From Cytobacillus suaedae (lineage in GTDB: Bacteria > Bacillota > Bacilli > Bacillales > Bacillaceae_L), in NCBI GenBank assembly GCA_014960805.1, contig CP063163.1, forward strand, positions 3,621,001 through 3,685,000: a DNA stretch of 64,000 nt. The letters are read 5' to 3'. Below are positions 1 through 9,993 of this stretch, piece after piece (position 1 is the stretch's first letter; the number at the start of each line of letters is the position of its first letter). The notes under the pieces were generated by a model. It did not search any database. It saw nothing but the letters and a program-made list of their open reading frames with translations, and was not told the origin of the DNA. Both the position numbers and the translations under genes were made by a program.

Positions 1-1259
1 GCCGATATTAGCTCTTTTTCACGATTTTCTAATGTTTTATCTACCTGATACATTTCATTTTCCAAAGTATCATAGAATGTCGCCTGATTGAACGGAATAC
101 TAGCTGTTTCAAAATCATTTATTGCTTTTATACTTTTAGTTCCAACATAATTTTTAAAATCCTCTTCCCTTAATCGATTGGTATGAAATTGATTTTCTAC
201 AATTAAACGATCTTCTATTTTTTTCTTCATAGAAACTAAGGAAAAATAATAATTAGATAGTAACTGTTCAAGCCCTTCTTCATTCAATGTCACTTGAATG
301 GCACTTGAACTTCCCTTATCAATACGATCAATTAACTTTGGATGATGAGAAATGGTTATTAGAAAGTAGGCAAGCTCAATATACCCCTTTAACCTCTCCC
401 GGTGAGACCCCATATAAATTTCCTGTCTAACCATCCGAATCTCTTCCATTTCACTTACAAGTCCAACATGATATTTCAAAATGTTGGCGAGCTCCAAGGA
501 AGGTTTAAAACTAGTAAGTAAAGGAGTTAAAGGAGGGGTACATAACTTCTTTAACTTAGATGTAAAATCCATCAGCACAGCATTAAGTTGATCAGTTGAT
601 AACCAATCGTCACCTCCAAGATCTTTTTGGTCAAGCTGTGATTTTTTTCTTTCAATTAATTCGGTTAGATGGATAACAACACGATCACACTTTGAGGAAA
701 GATTTTGTATAAATTCACTATTCGGCTTATCCAATATGCCCGCATCTTGAAGAGATACCTTTTCGCCCCACTTTTCATCAAGAGCCTTAATCTCTTCCCA
801 CATAAATGTATTACCTTGTGTATGACAATCGGATATTCTATAGCCATGATTATCAAGTTCCCAATACATTTTTAAAATTTCTTGAGGAGGAGAGTAATCA
901 GGATTTCTCTGAATAATATCAATCATGTGCATAACAACATTCTGTGGGTGAAATCCTTTTGCCTTAAGTGGCATTAATAAATTCTTTTTCAAGTCAACTA
1001 ACTGGGTAGCAAAGCGGTATTGCCTTGATCTTTCGTCATTTGAACTAGTCAAAAAGAATAGCTGCCAATTTAGGACTTTGTGTCTCTCTATATGCTCAAT
1101 AATTCTATCTACTAATGTTAAAAAGAGAGGTTTAGAGGCCGAAGCCTCCTCCTCCCAGAAAAAGATTAGTTTCTTTCTTTCTTCAAGCTTATAAAATAAT
1201 GGCTCGATTAAATGCCAATCCTCATACTTTTTACCAATTCGGATTACGATTGTATGCAA
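1..1259 (-). CDS. Unrecognised protein, third member of the vWA/FtsZ-like cassette (partial, C-terminus beyond the window)
   Basis: A stop-free frame on the minus strand runs from just after the FtsZ-like gene to the left edge, about 419 codons. There is no ATG near its beginning. The best start is TTG at 1259, with AAGGG at 1274-1270 about 10 nt upstream. The product begins LHTIVIRIGKKYEDWHLIEP and is rich in charged helices; later parts read like alpha-helical bundles with no motif I recognise. It lies in the same frame as the upstream gene, separated by a single TAG (1286-1284) and eight sense codons, so the two are certainly co-transcribed. Function is unknown. Position suggests a partner of the tubulin-like GTPase and the vWA membrane protein. 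The coding call is firm because of length and normal codon use; the start is inferred. Confidence 0.8.
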   Translation of the reverse strand, partial: MHTIVIRIGKKYEDWHLIEPLFYKLEERKKLIFFWEEEASASKPLFLTLVDRIIEHIERHKVLNWQLFFLTSSNDERSRQYRFATQLVDLKKNLLMPLKAKGFHPQNVVMHMIDIIQRNPDYSPPQEILKMYWELDNHGYRISDCHTQGNTFMWEEIKALDEKWGEKVSLQDAGILDKPNSEFIQNLSSKCDRVVIHLTELIERKKSQLDQKDLGGDDWLSTDQLNAVLMDFTSKLKKLCTPPLTPLLTSFKPSLELANILKYHVGLVSEMEEIRMVRQEIYMGSHRERLKGYIELAYFLITISHHPKLIDRIDKGSSSAIQVTLNEEGLEQLLSNYYFSLVSMKKKIEDRLIVENQFHTNRLREEDFKNYVGTKSIKAINDFETASIPFNQATFYDTLENEMYQVDKTLENREKELIS

Positions 1260-1283
1260 ACCACACCATCCCTTATTTCCACA

Positions 1284-4200
1284 CTACCCAAGAACTTTAT
1301 CTTGTCTTAGTGTGTATAATTTATTATTGATATCATTTAACCATTTGTTATATTCTTCAGATTCAATATGTGTTTGCATTCTTATTAAGGATAGATCCCA
1401 CAATTTTTTAATAAAATTAGCAGCCTCTCTTTTAGCTGAGTCAGGTCGATACACCTTACTATAGTAGTCTACAATTTCATTTAACAAGCACTGTCTTAAA
1501 CGATCTGCCTTTTCTGTTAGTGCGATATCTGTATAATGATTTTGATCATATGAAAGAACAACATCTAGGATATTTAAAATACCATCCTTATTTAATTTTG
1601 AGACTTCTAATGAACCCTTAATAAAATCATGTTCCTCTATCTCTCTATTATTTCTTATCTGCAGTTCCTGCTTTTCTGCAAATCTCTCGAGGATTTCATC
1701 ATAGATTACCGGATTATGTGGAAGTGCGTCATGTAGTAGATAAATCTCCTCATACACTTTTTCGTTTGATTTTAATATTAATTTTGTACCTTGATTCCCA
1801 CTATATTGGTACACTTTACTGCCATCAGAGTTAACTAGCTGTAACCATCCATTAATTAGACCTACTAATAAAGCACGATCTGTCCGATTCGTCTCTAGCT
1901 CTGCTTGTTCAGGATTTAAATCTGGCATATAAGCAGGCAAATGCCAGCGACGATCTAGGTGTGGTGTAATCGTTCTATTTTCATCTTCATTCAATCGGCT
2001 AATTAGACGGTGATACGCCTCGTAGTAAACACCAGGTCGATTATTTCTATTATTTGAAGCAAACTTAGAAAAATCACTTACTGACAATCCATAATGTGCA
2101 CGATAACAAATAATCTCATTTCTTTTAAAAGCGGCATCTACAATTTCCTTTTCGTTAAACAAACGGTTTCTTAATTGCTCGGAAAGTTGCATATCACTTT
2201 CTACATGCAATCCCCAAATCTTTATTTCTCTAAAACTGTTTGTCAAAGGAATAAAAGGTTGAGCCAATTCATCTAGGCTTTTAATTTTGTGAAAAATATA
2301 AGATTCTGGTTCTAATCCTAACCTAGACGCTTCAAGTCTAAGTGCCTGTAAAATGGTAATATCAAGCTTATCATGGTGCTTTGTCATTAATTCATTTTTA
2401 CAAAATGCTAATACATTATCTCTGTAAAATGTTTCTACCTTAATCTCTTGAAAATATTCTTCTGCCCCTCGACTATTTTTTCTTTCAATAAATTGACGAT
2501 AAAGGCTTAAATAAATTTTTCCAGCTATATCGTTTGGCAATAGACCGTTATCGACTGTTTGACGAATACGTTCCCACGTTTGATCTAACATTTTCTTGTT
2601 AGCAAGCACGTAGATTTTAGTAGGATTACTAATGCCTTCATATTTTGTGGATAATTGATTAATTTCAGACGATAATGTATCTCTTGTTTCCTTTAGATTG
2701 TCAAAGAAGCGTTCCCAATTTGAAAGCATATCTCTTATTGATTGATTTATAGATGAATAGACAACCTCCAACAGCTTTGATACTTTAAATTTATTAAGTG
2801 TACTAAGCTGACGACCCGCTTTATGCTGATATTCTTGGATAAAGTCTTTAAAATGACTTCTGAATACACTCGTAATGAAACCTTGACCCAATGCAAGGTC
2901 AACTCGACGGACTGCATCGTCCACTTCATCATCGTTACGATCCAAATCATATGCCTCTTCATAACGATCAATTTGTTCTTTCATCAGTCGATTTTCTTCT
3001 TTTAGCGATGCAATGGCTTCTAGTAACTCATTATGAATACTATATAATACATAACGAGCTGCAACCGGATGAAGTGGTTGGTCTTTTCTTAACATCCATG
3101 TATTTAATCGATAAGAATGTCCTTCTGCTCCATTTTTGGCATGTACATCTGCGTCAATAATTTGATGAACAATAAATTGACTGTATTCATTTATTTTTTT
3201 ATTAATTTCAATTGCATAATCTTCGAGTGCAGCTTCAATTCTACCAACCTCTTTTTTTGCCTGATCTTTTACCTTAAGAGCACCTTCATCTATGCGACAT
3301 TCGTCTTCATAATCTTCCTTAAGCTCTATATCATCATTAATAACGCCTTTTACATACTCTTCAATAGCATCAATAAATGATTCAGCCTTAGGTGCACCTT
3401 TTTTCCCTTTATCTTCTAGTTCATGTACTTGTAAATCAAGCTGGCGGAAAAATGGATCTGGCTTTTCAGGGTCATTCGCTAGCTGATTAAAGTAGGTAAC
3501 ATAGCGTTTTCTTAACTCTGGCATATCCGAGTTAATACCATTTCTTAAGTCGTTTTCATAGCGTTTCTTATCTTCCGAATATAATTGGTCAAGTAATAAC
3601 CATGAATCATCTAGACCATTAATTGACCATTTCAATGCACAGTAATTAACAATGTCTTCATATGGATAAGTAAGGGATGCAACTCCAGCCCCACAATATC
3701 TGGCCGTACCATAGGATTCAACAAGCCCTCTAATTTGGTTATCTTCTTGAGAAAAACTTTTTGCAGATATTGGACTGAATAACTGAAGGTAGACCGAACG
3801 AGAAACTTGGTCTAGGTATTCAGATACATTCGTCAAATGTTGACCCTTTGTATTTTCATAGTCATATAGAAAGCAAAAATCATAAGGTAAGTGCTTGTTC
3901 GTTATAGCATGTGTTGTACGACCTTCTAAATCAACTTGATTTGGCCTGTATTCAAGCTCAATCGTCACGTTTTGCTTACTATAACCTGAAGCACTTAATG
4001 TGATTGCATTTAACTCCTTTAAACTTGCATACCCATTAGCTTGAACGGCCTCCCATTCGGTGCGGTCCAATGTATTACTTCTAACAAATATATCGGGTAA
4101 TAAGAATGCTCCTCGGAGAAGGACACTATCGGTGCCTAGTTTTCTTTCTAACATCTCTCGTAAATAAAGGGCAATTTGTAAGAAGATTCCTGAACCTGTT

Positions 4201-4643
4201 CCCCCTACCAATGAACTAATAATAATAACCCTTACCCCATATTTATTTGCATCACTATCTACTGGAAAGATGCTTTCTATTCCATCCCACATTGCATTCA
4301 GCTTTCCTTCTGCCATACTTGAACGAAAAGCTAGGCGTGAAACGGCTCTTACCTGACCTGCCCCATCAGTCATTGTTTTTCTTTTTAAATGAGCATTATT
4401 TGGAAACCATTGCAATAAGTCTTCATTGGATAATAAATATTCTCCAACTGAATGCTTTGAGCTTGTTTGTGTTACATGGTTTTTTAAGTGATCTAATTGA
4501 GTAATACTATTTACATCTGTATCAAACGCATGTACTGCGATACGCCCTCGACTCTCTTTTGGAATGCTTCCATAGACCATATCAACAATTTGATTTCCAA
4601 TCCCACCTAATCCAATTAGTATCGTGGGTACATTAAAAGTCAT
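1284..4643 (-). CDS. Giant FtsZ/tubulin-like GTPase (Tubulin_2 / FtsZl-type), 1119 aa
   Basis: The N-terminus has a Rossmann-like nucleotide-binding start, PTILIGLGGIGNQ (about residues 6-18). At about residues 147-152 it has the tubulin/FtsZ signature loop GGTGSG, in the context SSLVGGTGSGIFLQ. The GTPase-like domain covers roughly the first 330 residues. The remaining ~790 residues are mainly helical and charged, far longer than FtsZ (about 380 aa). No membrane segment is evident, so it should be cytoplasmic. It lies 26 bp downstream of a membrane vWA protein. This pairing matches the FtsZl family that Makarova and Koonin proposed to act in membrane remodelling together with a vWA protein. 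Polymerisation and GTP hydrolysis are family inferences, not shown here. The start ATG at 4643 has GGGGGAAAG upstream. Confidence 0.85.
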   Translation of the reverse strand: MTFNVPTILIGLGGIGNQIVDMVYGSIPKESRGRIAVHAFDTDVNSITQLDHLKNHVTQTSSKHSVGEYLLSNEDLLQWFPNNAHLKRKTMTDGAGQVRAVSRLAFRSSMAEGKLNAMWDGIESIFPVDSDANKYGVRVIIISSLVGGTGSGIFLQIALYLREMLERKLGTDSVLLRGAFLLPDIFVRSNTLDRTEWEAVQANGYASLKELNAITLSASGYSKQNVTIELEYRPNQVDLEGRTTHAITNKHLPYDFCFLYDYENTKGQHLTNVSEYLDQVSRSVYLQLFSPISAKSFSQEDNQIRGLVESYGTARYCGAGVASLTYPYEDIVNYCALKWSINGLDDSWLLLDQLYSEDKKRYENDLRNGINSDMPELRKRYVTYFNQLANDPEKPDPFFRQLDLQVHELEDKGKKGAPKAESFIDAIEEYVKGVINDDIELKEDYEDECRIDEGALKVKDQAKKEVGRIEAALEDYAIEINKKINEYSQFIVHQIIDADVHAKNGAEGHSYRLNTWMLRKDQPLHPVAARYVLYSIHNELLEAIASLKEENRLMKEQIDRYEEAYDLDRNDDEVDDAVRRVDLALGQGFITSVFRSHFKDFIQEYQHKAGRQLSTLNKFKVSKLLEVVYSSINQSIRDMLSNWERFFDNLKETRDTLSSEINQLSTKYEGISNPTKIYVLANKKMLDQTWERIRQTVDNGLLPNDIAGKIYLSLYRQFIERKNSRGAEEYFQEIKVETFYRDNVLAFCKNELMTKHHDKLDITILQALRLEASRLGLEPESYIFHKIKSLDELAQPFIPLTNSFREIKIWGLHVESDMQLSEQLRNRLFNEKEIVDAAFKRNEIICYRAHYGLSVSDFSKFASNNRNNRPGVYYEAYHRLISRLNEDENRTITPHLDRRWHLPAYMPDLNPEQAELETNRTDRALLVGLINGWLQLVNSDGSKVYQYSGNQGTKLILKSNEKVYEEIYLLHDALPHNPVIYDEILERFAEKQELQIRNNREIEEHDFIKGSLEVSKLNKDGILNILDVVLSYDQNHYTDIALTEKADRLRQCLLNEIVDYYSKVYRPDSAKREAANFIKKLWDLSLIRMQTHIESEEYNKWLNDINNKLYTLRQDKVLG

Positions 4644-4669
4644 TCTCTTTCCCCCTTTTTACTTCAGCC

Positions 4670-6913
4670 TCACAAATGTGATTTAAAGATATAGGCAATA
4701 TTTCTATTCCCTCTCTCTATTTTTATTTCATCATTATTAAAAATCAGAATGTCTTCCAAATTACTCCGCTCTACTAGTTTCTCTTGCCGAACAATCATAT
4801 TTTCGTCCTGACACTCTTTCGCAAGTAATACCCGGTCTTTTTTAGAATGGGCTTTAAACGTCAAATCATTAATCGTTTTCTTCTCAGCAACAAAAGGGAT
4901 GAGCCATCGCTTGAACCAGCTTCCGTGAAAATGCTCAGTGTTTCCTTTTTTGTCTCGTATTTTATCCCGTCTTTTACTTTGTTTAAATTCTATAGCTATC
5001 CTATTGTAATCAAATCTTGGCTTAACAATTATTCCAAAAATATATATTGCTAGCAGAATTAAAATTAATCCCGTAAGTAAAAAAGCTCCATACTTTTCTA
5101 GCCAGTGAATGTCCTGCACGTGTATCGTAAAAGTAGACTCTGCCATTTCCCTGGGATACTTCCCTAAAAGGCTAACACCTAATGGAATGTCTCCGACAGA
5201 AGATAAAAACACTGGCCACTTATCATGAAAATCAACTAATATTTGATTTCCTTTTTGACTAACACTAAACTCAAGGTCACTTGGTAAGTCGATTTTTACA
5301 GTGTGAAAAATTTCTGTTAGTTCTTGTTCCGTCATTTCTTTCCCATTTACATAAGGTGTAATTTTAAACGATTCAGCCTTGTCTAAATCTCCAAGACGAG
5401 CTTCCCAATCCTTGGAATTAGCTACAAGTTCCATTGATCTTATGGGATATCCCTTAAGAGAAGCTTCTTTCTCCTTCTGATAAAAGCCCTTTATAATAAC
5501 TTTCACATTTACCGGAATAGACTCTTTTTCAACTAAGCTAAAATCCCCAATAAATTTATTTAGTTCTTGGTCATACGTTAATGGCACTTGCTTATCATCA
5601 ATCGTTGCAACAACTTCAAAGAGATTTCCTACCTTTAACTCACGAAGGTTAATCTCAGTTGGGTTACTCTCACTTTTTATAAGAGTTACTCCTATCTGCA
5701 TATCACTTCCAGCAAAAAAGGCAGATGAATCGTCTGTTAAACTACCATCCTCATTCTTCTTGCTGAAATCTATACTAAAGTCAATTGCTGGTTCAGCAAG
5801 GATTTGCATATTCTTAACCTGTTCATCAGTTAGTGGTTCATTAAAAACGATTTTATAGGTCCCTTCTGGGATGATTGAATTGTTAACTTCATTTTTGAAA
5901 TGAGTTAATGTCCCTCTAATTGGTGGATTTAATTGAAATGGATCATGTGGTGTAGCAATTGTATAGGGTCCTTCGATTCCTTCCTTTATTGATTCATTAT
6001 TTATGATAAATTCTTTCATAGAAAAAGATGCTTTCTCATCTGTCGTTTGTTCCATTATGGTAATTCTCCTCAGTGGGAAAGGAGATTGTAACGTTAACTG
6101 ATTTGCTTCAACCACTGGATTTAATTGAAAAAGCTGTTCATCACCTGAATCACGATTTGTCATAAGTGCAGCTACCTCGTTTATACGATGTATAATGTCT
6201 AGCTGCCCATCACTTTCAAGCACCACACCTCCTGTGCTTTCTATCCATTCTCGTTTAAAGTCAGCCATTATTAACTCTTCATCTGCCTTTAAATACGATT
6301 CAATCGGAATGAGGGCAGTTTGGAGAGTTGCACCTTTTTCCTCCATTTTAATTTTCAATTGTTTTAATTCATCAAACAGTCTCTGCTTACTTTGATTAAT
6401 AGTTTGTTTAGTTAAATTTGGATCTAAGTAGTTTAATTCATTAAAAATCCCATCAGTCAACACAATTAACCAAAAATCAGCTCGAGCTTCTGTCTCTATT
6501 CCTTTTTCTAGCTGGTCTATCGCTGTATGAATTGAGATAAGGGGTGTATTACTTTTACCTTCCCATGACCTTACATGTTCAATCTCTCTCTGCCTGAGAC
6601 GTTGATCTAGTTCAATTGCTTCTGCAAAATGAGGATGGCTCATATAAACCACATCTAACTTATCTTTGTTATCAAGCATTGCCATAAAGCTTTGGAGAGC
6701 ATAATTTCCATACTTCCAGTTATCAATTGCATACTCTTGCCCTTTCTGGTCGGACTGTACCCACATGCTCCCAGAATCATCGTAAACGAGGGCTACAATT
6801 TTATTCTTTGGAATACGCGGATCTGTTTCTCCACTAATTTGTAATGGAGATAGGAATATCATAGTTATCATCAAAATAAAAACATAACCAAATCGCTTTT
6901 TTCGTTTTCCCAT
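4670..6913 (-). CDS. Membrane-anchored von Willebrand factor A domain protein, 747 aa
   Basis: A signal or anchor segment spans residues 8-28. A vWA domain follows directly, with the metal-site motif D-x-S-x-S at about residues 45-49 (VYDDSGSMW) and a later LTDG loop near residue 152. Several beta-rich extracytoplasmic segments come next, then one transmembrane helix near residues 613-635 (GAFLLTGLILILLAIYIFG). The last ~110 residues are basic and probably cytoplasmic, where they could contact the FtsZ-like protein encoded 26 bp downstream. Topology is therefore outside vWA, one helix, inside tail. It is the first gene of the cassette, and its promoter should lie in 6914-7030. The substrate or ligand of the vWA domain is unknown. 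Confidence 0.85.
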   Translation of the reverse strand: MGKRKKRFGYVFILMITMIFLSPLQISGETDPRIPKNKIVALVYDDSGSMWVQSDQKGQEYAIDNWKYGNYALQSFMAMLDNKDKLDVVYMSHPHFAEAIELDQRLRQREIEHVRSWEGKSNTPLISIHTAIDQLEKGIETEARADFWLIVLTDGIFNELNYLDPNLTKQTINQSKQRLFDELKQLKIKMEEKGATLQTALIPIESYLKADEELIMADFKREWIESTGGVVLESDGQLDIIHRINEVAALMTNRDSGDEQLFQLNPVVEANQLTLQSPFPLRRITIMEQTTDEKASFSMKEFIINNESIKEGIEGPYTIATPHDPFQLNPPIRGTLTHFKNEVNNSIIPEGTYKIVFNEPLTDEQVKNMQILAEPAIDFSIDFSKKNEDGSLTDDSSAFFAGSDMQIGVTLIKSESNPTEINLRELKVGNLFEVVATIDDKQVPLTYDQELNKFIGDFSLVEKESIPVNVKVIIKGFYQKEKEASLKGYPIRSMELVANSKDWEARLGDLDKAESFKITPYVNGKEMTEQELTEIFHTVKIDLPSDLEFSVSQKGNQILVDFHDKWPVFLSSVGDIPLGVSLLGKYPREMAESTFTIHVQDIHWLEKYGAFLLTGLILILLAIYIFGIIVKPRFDYNRIAIEFKQSKRRDKIRDKKGNTEHFHGSWFKRWLIPFVAEKKTINDLTFKAHSKKDRVLLAKECQDENMIVRQEKLVERSNLEDILIFNNDEIKIERGNRNIAYIFKSHL

Positions 6914-7037
6914 ATAAAAGGCTCCTCATTAATGGAATATTGCATGTGGACTAGTAATCATTACTATAATATGCAAATTAATAGGCTAGTCATGACCTCT
7001 AATTTAAATTAACCTTACCTTTTTTGGACATAACAAA

Positions 7038-7092
7038 AAAATAAAACCCATTTTGGACTTCTATCTTACAAAGACCAATGGGTTTTATTTTT
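7038..7092 (-). terminator. Rho-independent terminator after tyrA
   Basis: Arms ATAAAACCCATT (7041-7052) and AATGGGTTTTAT (7077-7088) are followed on the minus strand by a T run (7040-7035). It sits three bases past the tyrA stop. Confidence 0.75.
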
Positions 7093-7094
7093 TA

Positions 7095-8192
7095 TTATTG
7101 AAGAATATAAGTTTCATAGATTGGAGAGATTAACTTATTTGCTCGGACACGATCACTTTCATTTCTGAAGCTAACTCGTAATACCCCATAAATATCTTCG
7201 CGGCTTTCAATTATCTCGATATTTGTTATATTGATTTCGTTTTTTGCCAAGATATTTGTAATTTCTGCGAGCACCCCTGGGCTATCGGGAATATCAATGA
7301 ATAAGTCAAAGTAAGTGGCAAGAGCTCTTCCTTTACGTGTAGAAAATTCGTCCCGAAATTCTTTTGCATGCTCAAAGAAGTGAAAGATTTCATCTCTAGA
7401 TGAATTACGAATGCTTTCTTGTATTCTATTCATCTGCTTCATCCAAACTTCAAACTGTTGCAAAATACCTTCTCGATTGTGTAGTAAAATATCACTCCAC
7501 ATTTTTGGATTAGATGATGCGATTCTAGTGATATCCTTAAAGCCACCAGCAGCCAAATCTTGAATAATAGGTGTTTCCTGATGGTAAATTTCTGCATGTT
7601 CTACGAGGCTTGATGCAATGATATGAGGAAAATGAGAAACTACCCCAGCTACATGATCATGCTCCTCTGCACTCATTTTTACAATTGTTGACCTAGTACA
7701 AGCTAACCACTTCTCTAGAGTTGAAATTGCCGATTCGGATGTTTTAGATGTCGGAGTTAGTACATAAAAAGCATTTTCAAATAAATCCTTCTTTGCTGCT
7801 TCTACCCCACTTTTATGTGAACCTGCCATAGGATGCCCACCTACGAAATCGACATAATCTGGTAGTACACTACAAGCCTCATCTACAATAACCTTTTTCG
7901 TACTTCCAACATCGGTTATTAGTGCTCCGCTTTTCATTTGTATCTTTGCTAATTGTCGTAAAACAGCTATTGTCTCCGTAACAGGAACCGCAATAATAAT
8001 AAGATCTGCAATTTCGGCTCCTTCTTCTATCGAAAATACACTATCATCAATTACATTTAGAGATTTAGCAAGCCTTAATCTATCTTGGTTTAGGTCATAG
8101 CCTATTAATTTACAATTATATTCATCCTTCATAGCTAATGCGATTGAGCCTCCAATTAAACCAAGGCCGATCACTAATACATTACCTTCCAT
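7095..8192 (-). CDS. tyrA: Prephenate dehydrogenase TyrA with C-terminal ACT domain, 365 aa
   Basis: Catalyses NAD-dependent oxidative decarboxylation of prephenate to 4-hydroxyphenylpyruvate in tyrosine synthesis, in the cytoplasm. The N-terminus has the dinucleotide fold VIGLGLIGGSIALAM (residues 6-20). The segment GGHPMAGSHKSG near residues 118-129 carries the conserved substrate-site histidine. From about residue 290 there is an ACT domain (DLFIDIPDSPGVLAEI), as in Bacillus TyrA, where tyrosine feedback binds. Length is normal for the family. The start ATG is preceded by GAGGAGG. The gene has its own terminator and is not next to aro genes here. Confidence 0.93.
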   Translation of the reverse strand: MEGNVLVIGLGLIGGSIALAMKDEYNCKLIGYDLNQDRLRLAKSLNVIDDSVFSIEEGAEIADLIIIAVPVTETIAVLRQLAKIQMKSGALITDVGSTKKVIVDEACSVLPDYVDFVGGHPMAGSHKSGVEAAKKDLFENAFYVLTPTSKTSESAISTLEKWLACTRSTIVKMSAEEHDHVAGVVSHFPHIIASSLVEHAEIYHQETPIIQDLAAGGFKDITRIASSNPKMWSDILLHNREGILQQFEVWMKQMNRIQESIRNSSRDEIFHFFEHAKEFRDEFSTRKGRALATYFDLFIDIPDSPGVLAEITNILAKNEINITNIEIIESREDIYGVLRVSFRNESDRVRANKLISPIYETYILQ

Positions 8193-8274
8193 GAATACTA
8201 CCTCCTCACTTTACCGCTTTTAACTATTAAAGCACTTTCTTATTGAATTGACAAGTGAATTAGCAATATTGGGA

Positions 8275-8316
8275 TAAACCAAAAGGTGTCAGGAAAACCT
8301 GACACCTTTTGGTTTA
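8275..8316 (-). terminator. Perfect 19-bp inverted repeat at the end of the DUF2339 gene
   Basis: Arms TAAACCAAAAGGTGTCAGG (8275-8293) and its complement (8298-8316) surround a 4-nt loop and include the stop codon at 8314-8316. The stem is very strong, but the following T run is weak, so it may be a terminator or a stabilising 3' hairpin. Confidence 0.6.
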
Positions 8317-9993
8317 TTTAGATTCATTTTTATAGAAGATTCTTGATCCTATGATTCCAATTATTCCAAGCCCTATAAATAAGACAGCCCTTATAAAGAT
8401 TGAAACATAAGTTAAGTCGACCAAAAACAGTTTAGCTAAAGTTATAAATAAAAGAATCAACCCAAAGACTCTTAAAGGCTTGTAGTTCTTGATTGAACCT
8501 AAGATTACTCCAATAAAAGCATAAATCCCCCATGAAGATGAAACAGCCATATATTTTATATTAAGGGTAAATTCATGTGTTAAAGCTTGGACCGTATGTG
8601 TAATAAATGGAAGCAATAAAATCATAAACACAATATGGATGATTTGCCTTACTTTTGTTATTTCATTCTTCTTGATTGCTTCGGTTAAAGGTAGCATCCT
8701 TAACACAACAATTAGTGTTCCAAGAAATAGTACCCAGTTTAAAAAGTCAATAGAGGCAATTGAATAGAAATCAGTACTGATAATAATGAATCCACTTAAC
8801 AAATAAATGCTTGCACCAACAGCCTGCTGAAGTTTAGAGGACGCAAGTATCCCAATATAGATTGACAATAATCCTTGTAGAACGATTAACCCCAACACAT
8901 TTTCTTCATTAAACTTACTTACTAAAAATAATAATAAAGCTAATGTTGATATTGAAAGAGCGATAGGGACCCGTTGTTTATCTTTATTCCAAAAGATGAT
9001 TGATAACAATGAGTAAGCTGCAAAAGTTAAGAGCACAATCATCTCATACTGAGTCTCTGGAAAGGAAAAACCAACCCAAGACATTGTCAATATAAAGCTA
9101 GTATAAAGAACACTTATTTGATACTTTATGAAGTCCTGTTTTAAAAAGAAAGTAGCTACTAACAATCCATGTTGAATCAGTACAGCTATCCCAAATATCC
9201 TTTCCTGTCCAGAGCCTGTTATCACTACCGAGGCTAATAAAGTGACATGTAACATGAAAAAAGAAACGAGATAAAGAATTTTAAATTGCTTTTTCAGAGC
9301 AAATAAAAGTAATAGACAGTAAAAAATGGTTTCAAAGATCACTAAATTTAGTATATTTGGATCATTATTTTCAAGTAAGAAGGGAATAAGGTACCCTCCA
9401 ATACCTGTAAGTACTGCAAGCGGCTGTGATTTAAAACGGTGTGAGAAGTATAATCCCATCCCAATCCAAATTAAGTTTAATACGAGTGCAACGAGTAAAG
9501 GGACCATATTATAGAGAACATGCATAGCAAAAGTAACGATTAATAAGAGGACGATACTTCCTCCCAATAGAACCTGTCCTAACGCAATCCTGTTACTCCT
9601 TATTTGTCGTTGACCTATGTATAGTAATACTGCTGCAGATATATAGCCAATAGTAATTTTTACAGGATCATTTAAATAGCCATAATCTGATGCCGCCTTA
9701 AACGCCCAAATAATTCCTAATAATAAAACAAATATAAAAATTCTTGGTAACCAAATTTGACCTATTTGTCGTTCCCAATCAATAGGTTCTCTTTCTTTTA
9801 TGGTTATTTTTTGCTTGATAGGGGTATCTTCCTTATAGTTAGTCGTAGCTTGGATTGAATCGGTTATTTTTTTAGGTAGTGTTTCAGGACCTCCCCTTTT
9901 CAACTCCAAAATCATCATTTTAAGTTCGTGAGCTTCCAGTTGAAGTGCATCTACTTTTTTCTCAAGCTCTTCTATCGTTTTTTTATGAGACAA
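8314..9993 (-). CDS. DUF2339-type polytopic membrane protein, 559 aa
   Basis: The first ~35 residues form a coiled coil (KKTIEELEKKVDALQLEAHE), followed by a polar linker. From about residue 85 there is an uninterrupted series of hydrophobic helices, roughly 14, with short loops. This architecture, coiled coil then many helices, is that of the DUF2339 family, whose biochemical role is unknown. No catalytic motif is visible. It is monocistronic, facing away from pssA, and ends in a strong hairpin. Confidence is high that it is a real membrane protein and moderate for the family name. Confidence 0.75.
   Translation of the reverse strand: MSHKKTIEELEKKVDALQLEAHELKMMILELKRGGPETLPKKITDSIQATTNYKEDTPIKQKITIKEREPIDWERQIGQIWLPRIFIFVLLLGIIWAFKAASDYGYLNDPVKITIGYISAAVLLYIGQRQIRSNRIALGQVLLGGSIVLLLIVTFAMHVLYNMVPLLVALVLNLIWIGMGLYFSHRFKSQPLAVLTGIGGYLIPFLLENNDPNILNLVIFETIFYCLLLLFALKKQFKILYLVSFFMLHVTLLASVVITGSGQERIFGIAVLIQHGLLVATFFLKQDFIKYQISVLYTSFILTMSWVGFSFPETQYEMIVLLTFAAYSLLSIIFWNKDKQRVPIALSISTLALLLFLVSKFNEENVLGLIVLQGLLSIYIGILASSKLQQAVGASIYLLSGFIIISTDFYSIASIDFLNWVLFLGTLIVVLRMLPLTEAIKKNEITKVRQIIHIVFMILLLPFITHTVQALTHEFTLNIKYMAVSSSWGIYAFIGVILGSIKNYKPLRVFGLILLFITLAKLFLVDLTYVSIFIRAVLFIGLGIIGIIGSRIFYKNESK

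Noticed and set aside
2823-3380. Plus-strand reading frames inside the FtsZ-like gene
   Set aside because: They are antisense shadows of a clear long gene with known motifs; none has a ribosome site or recognisable product.
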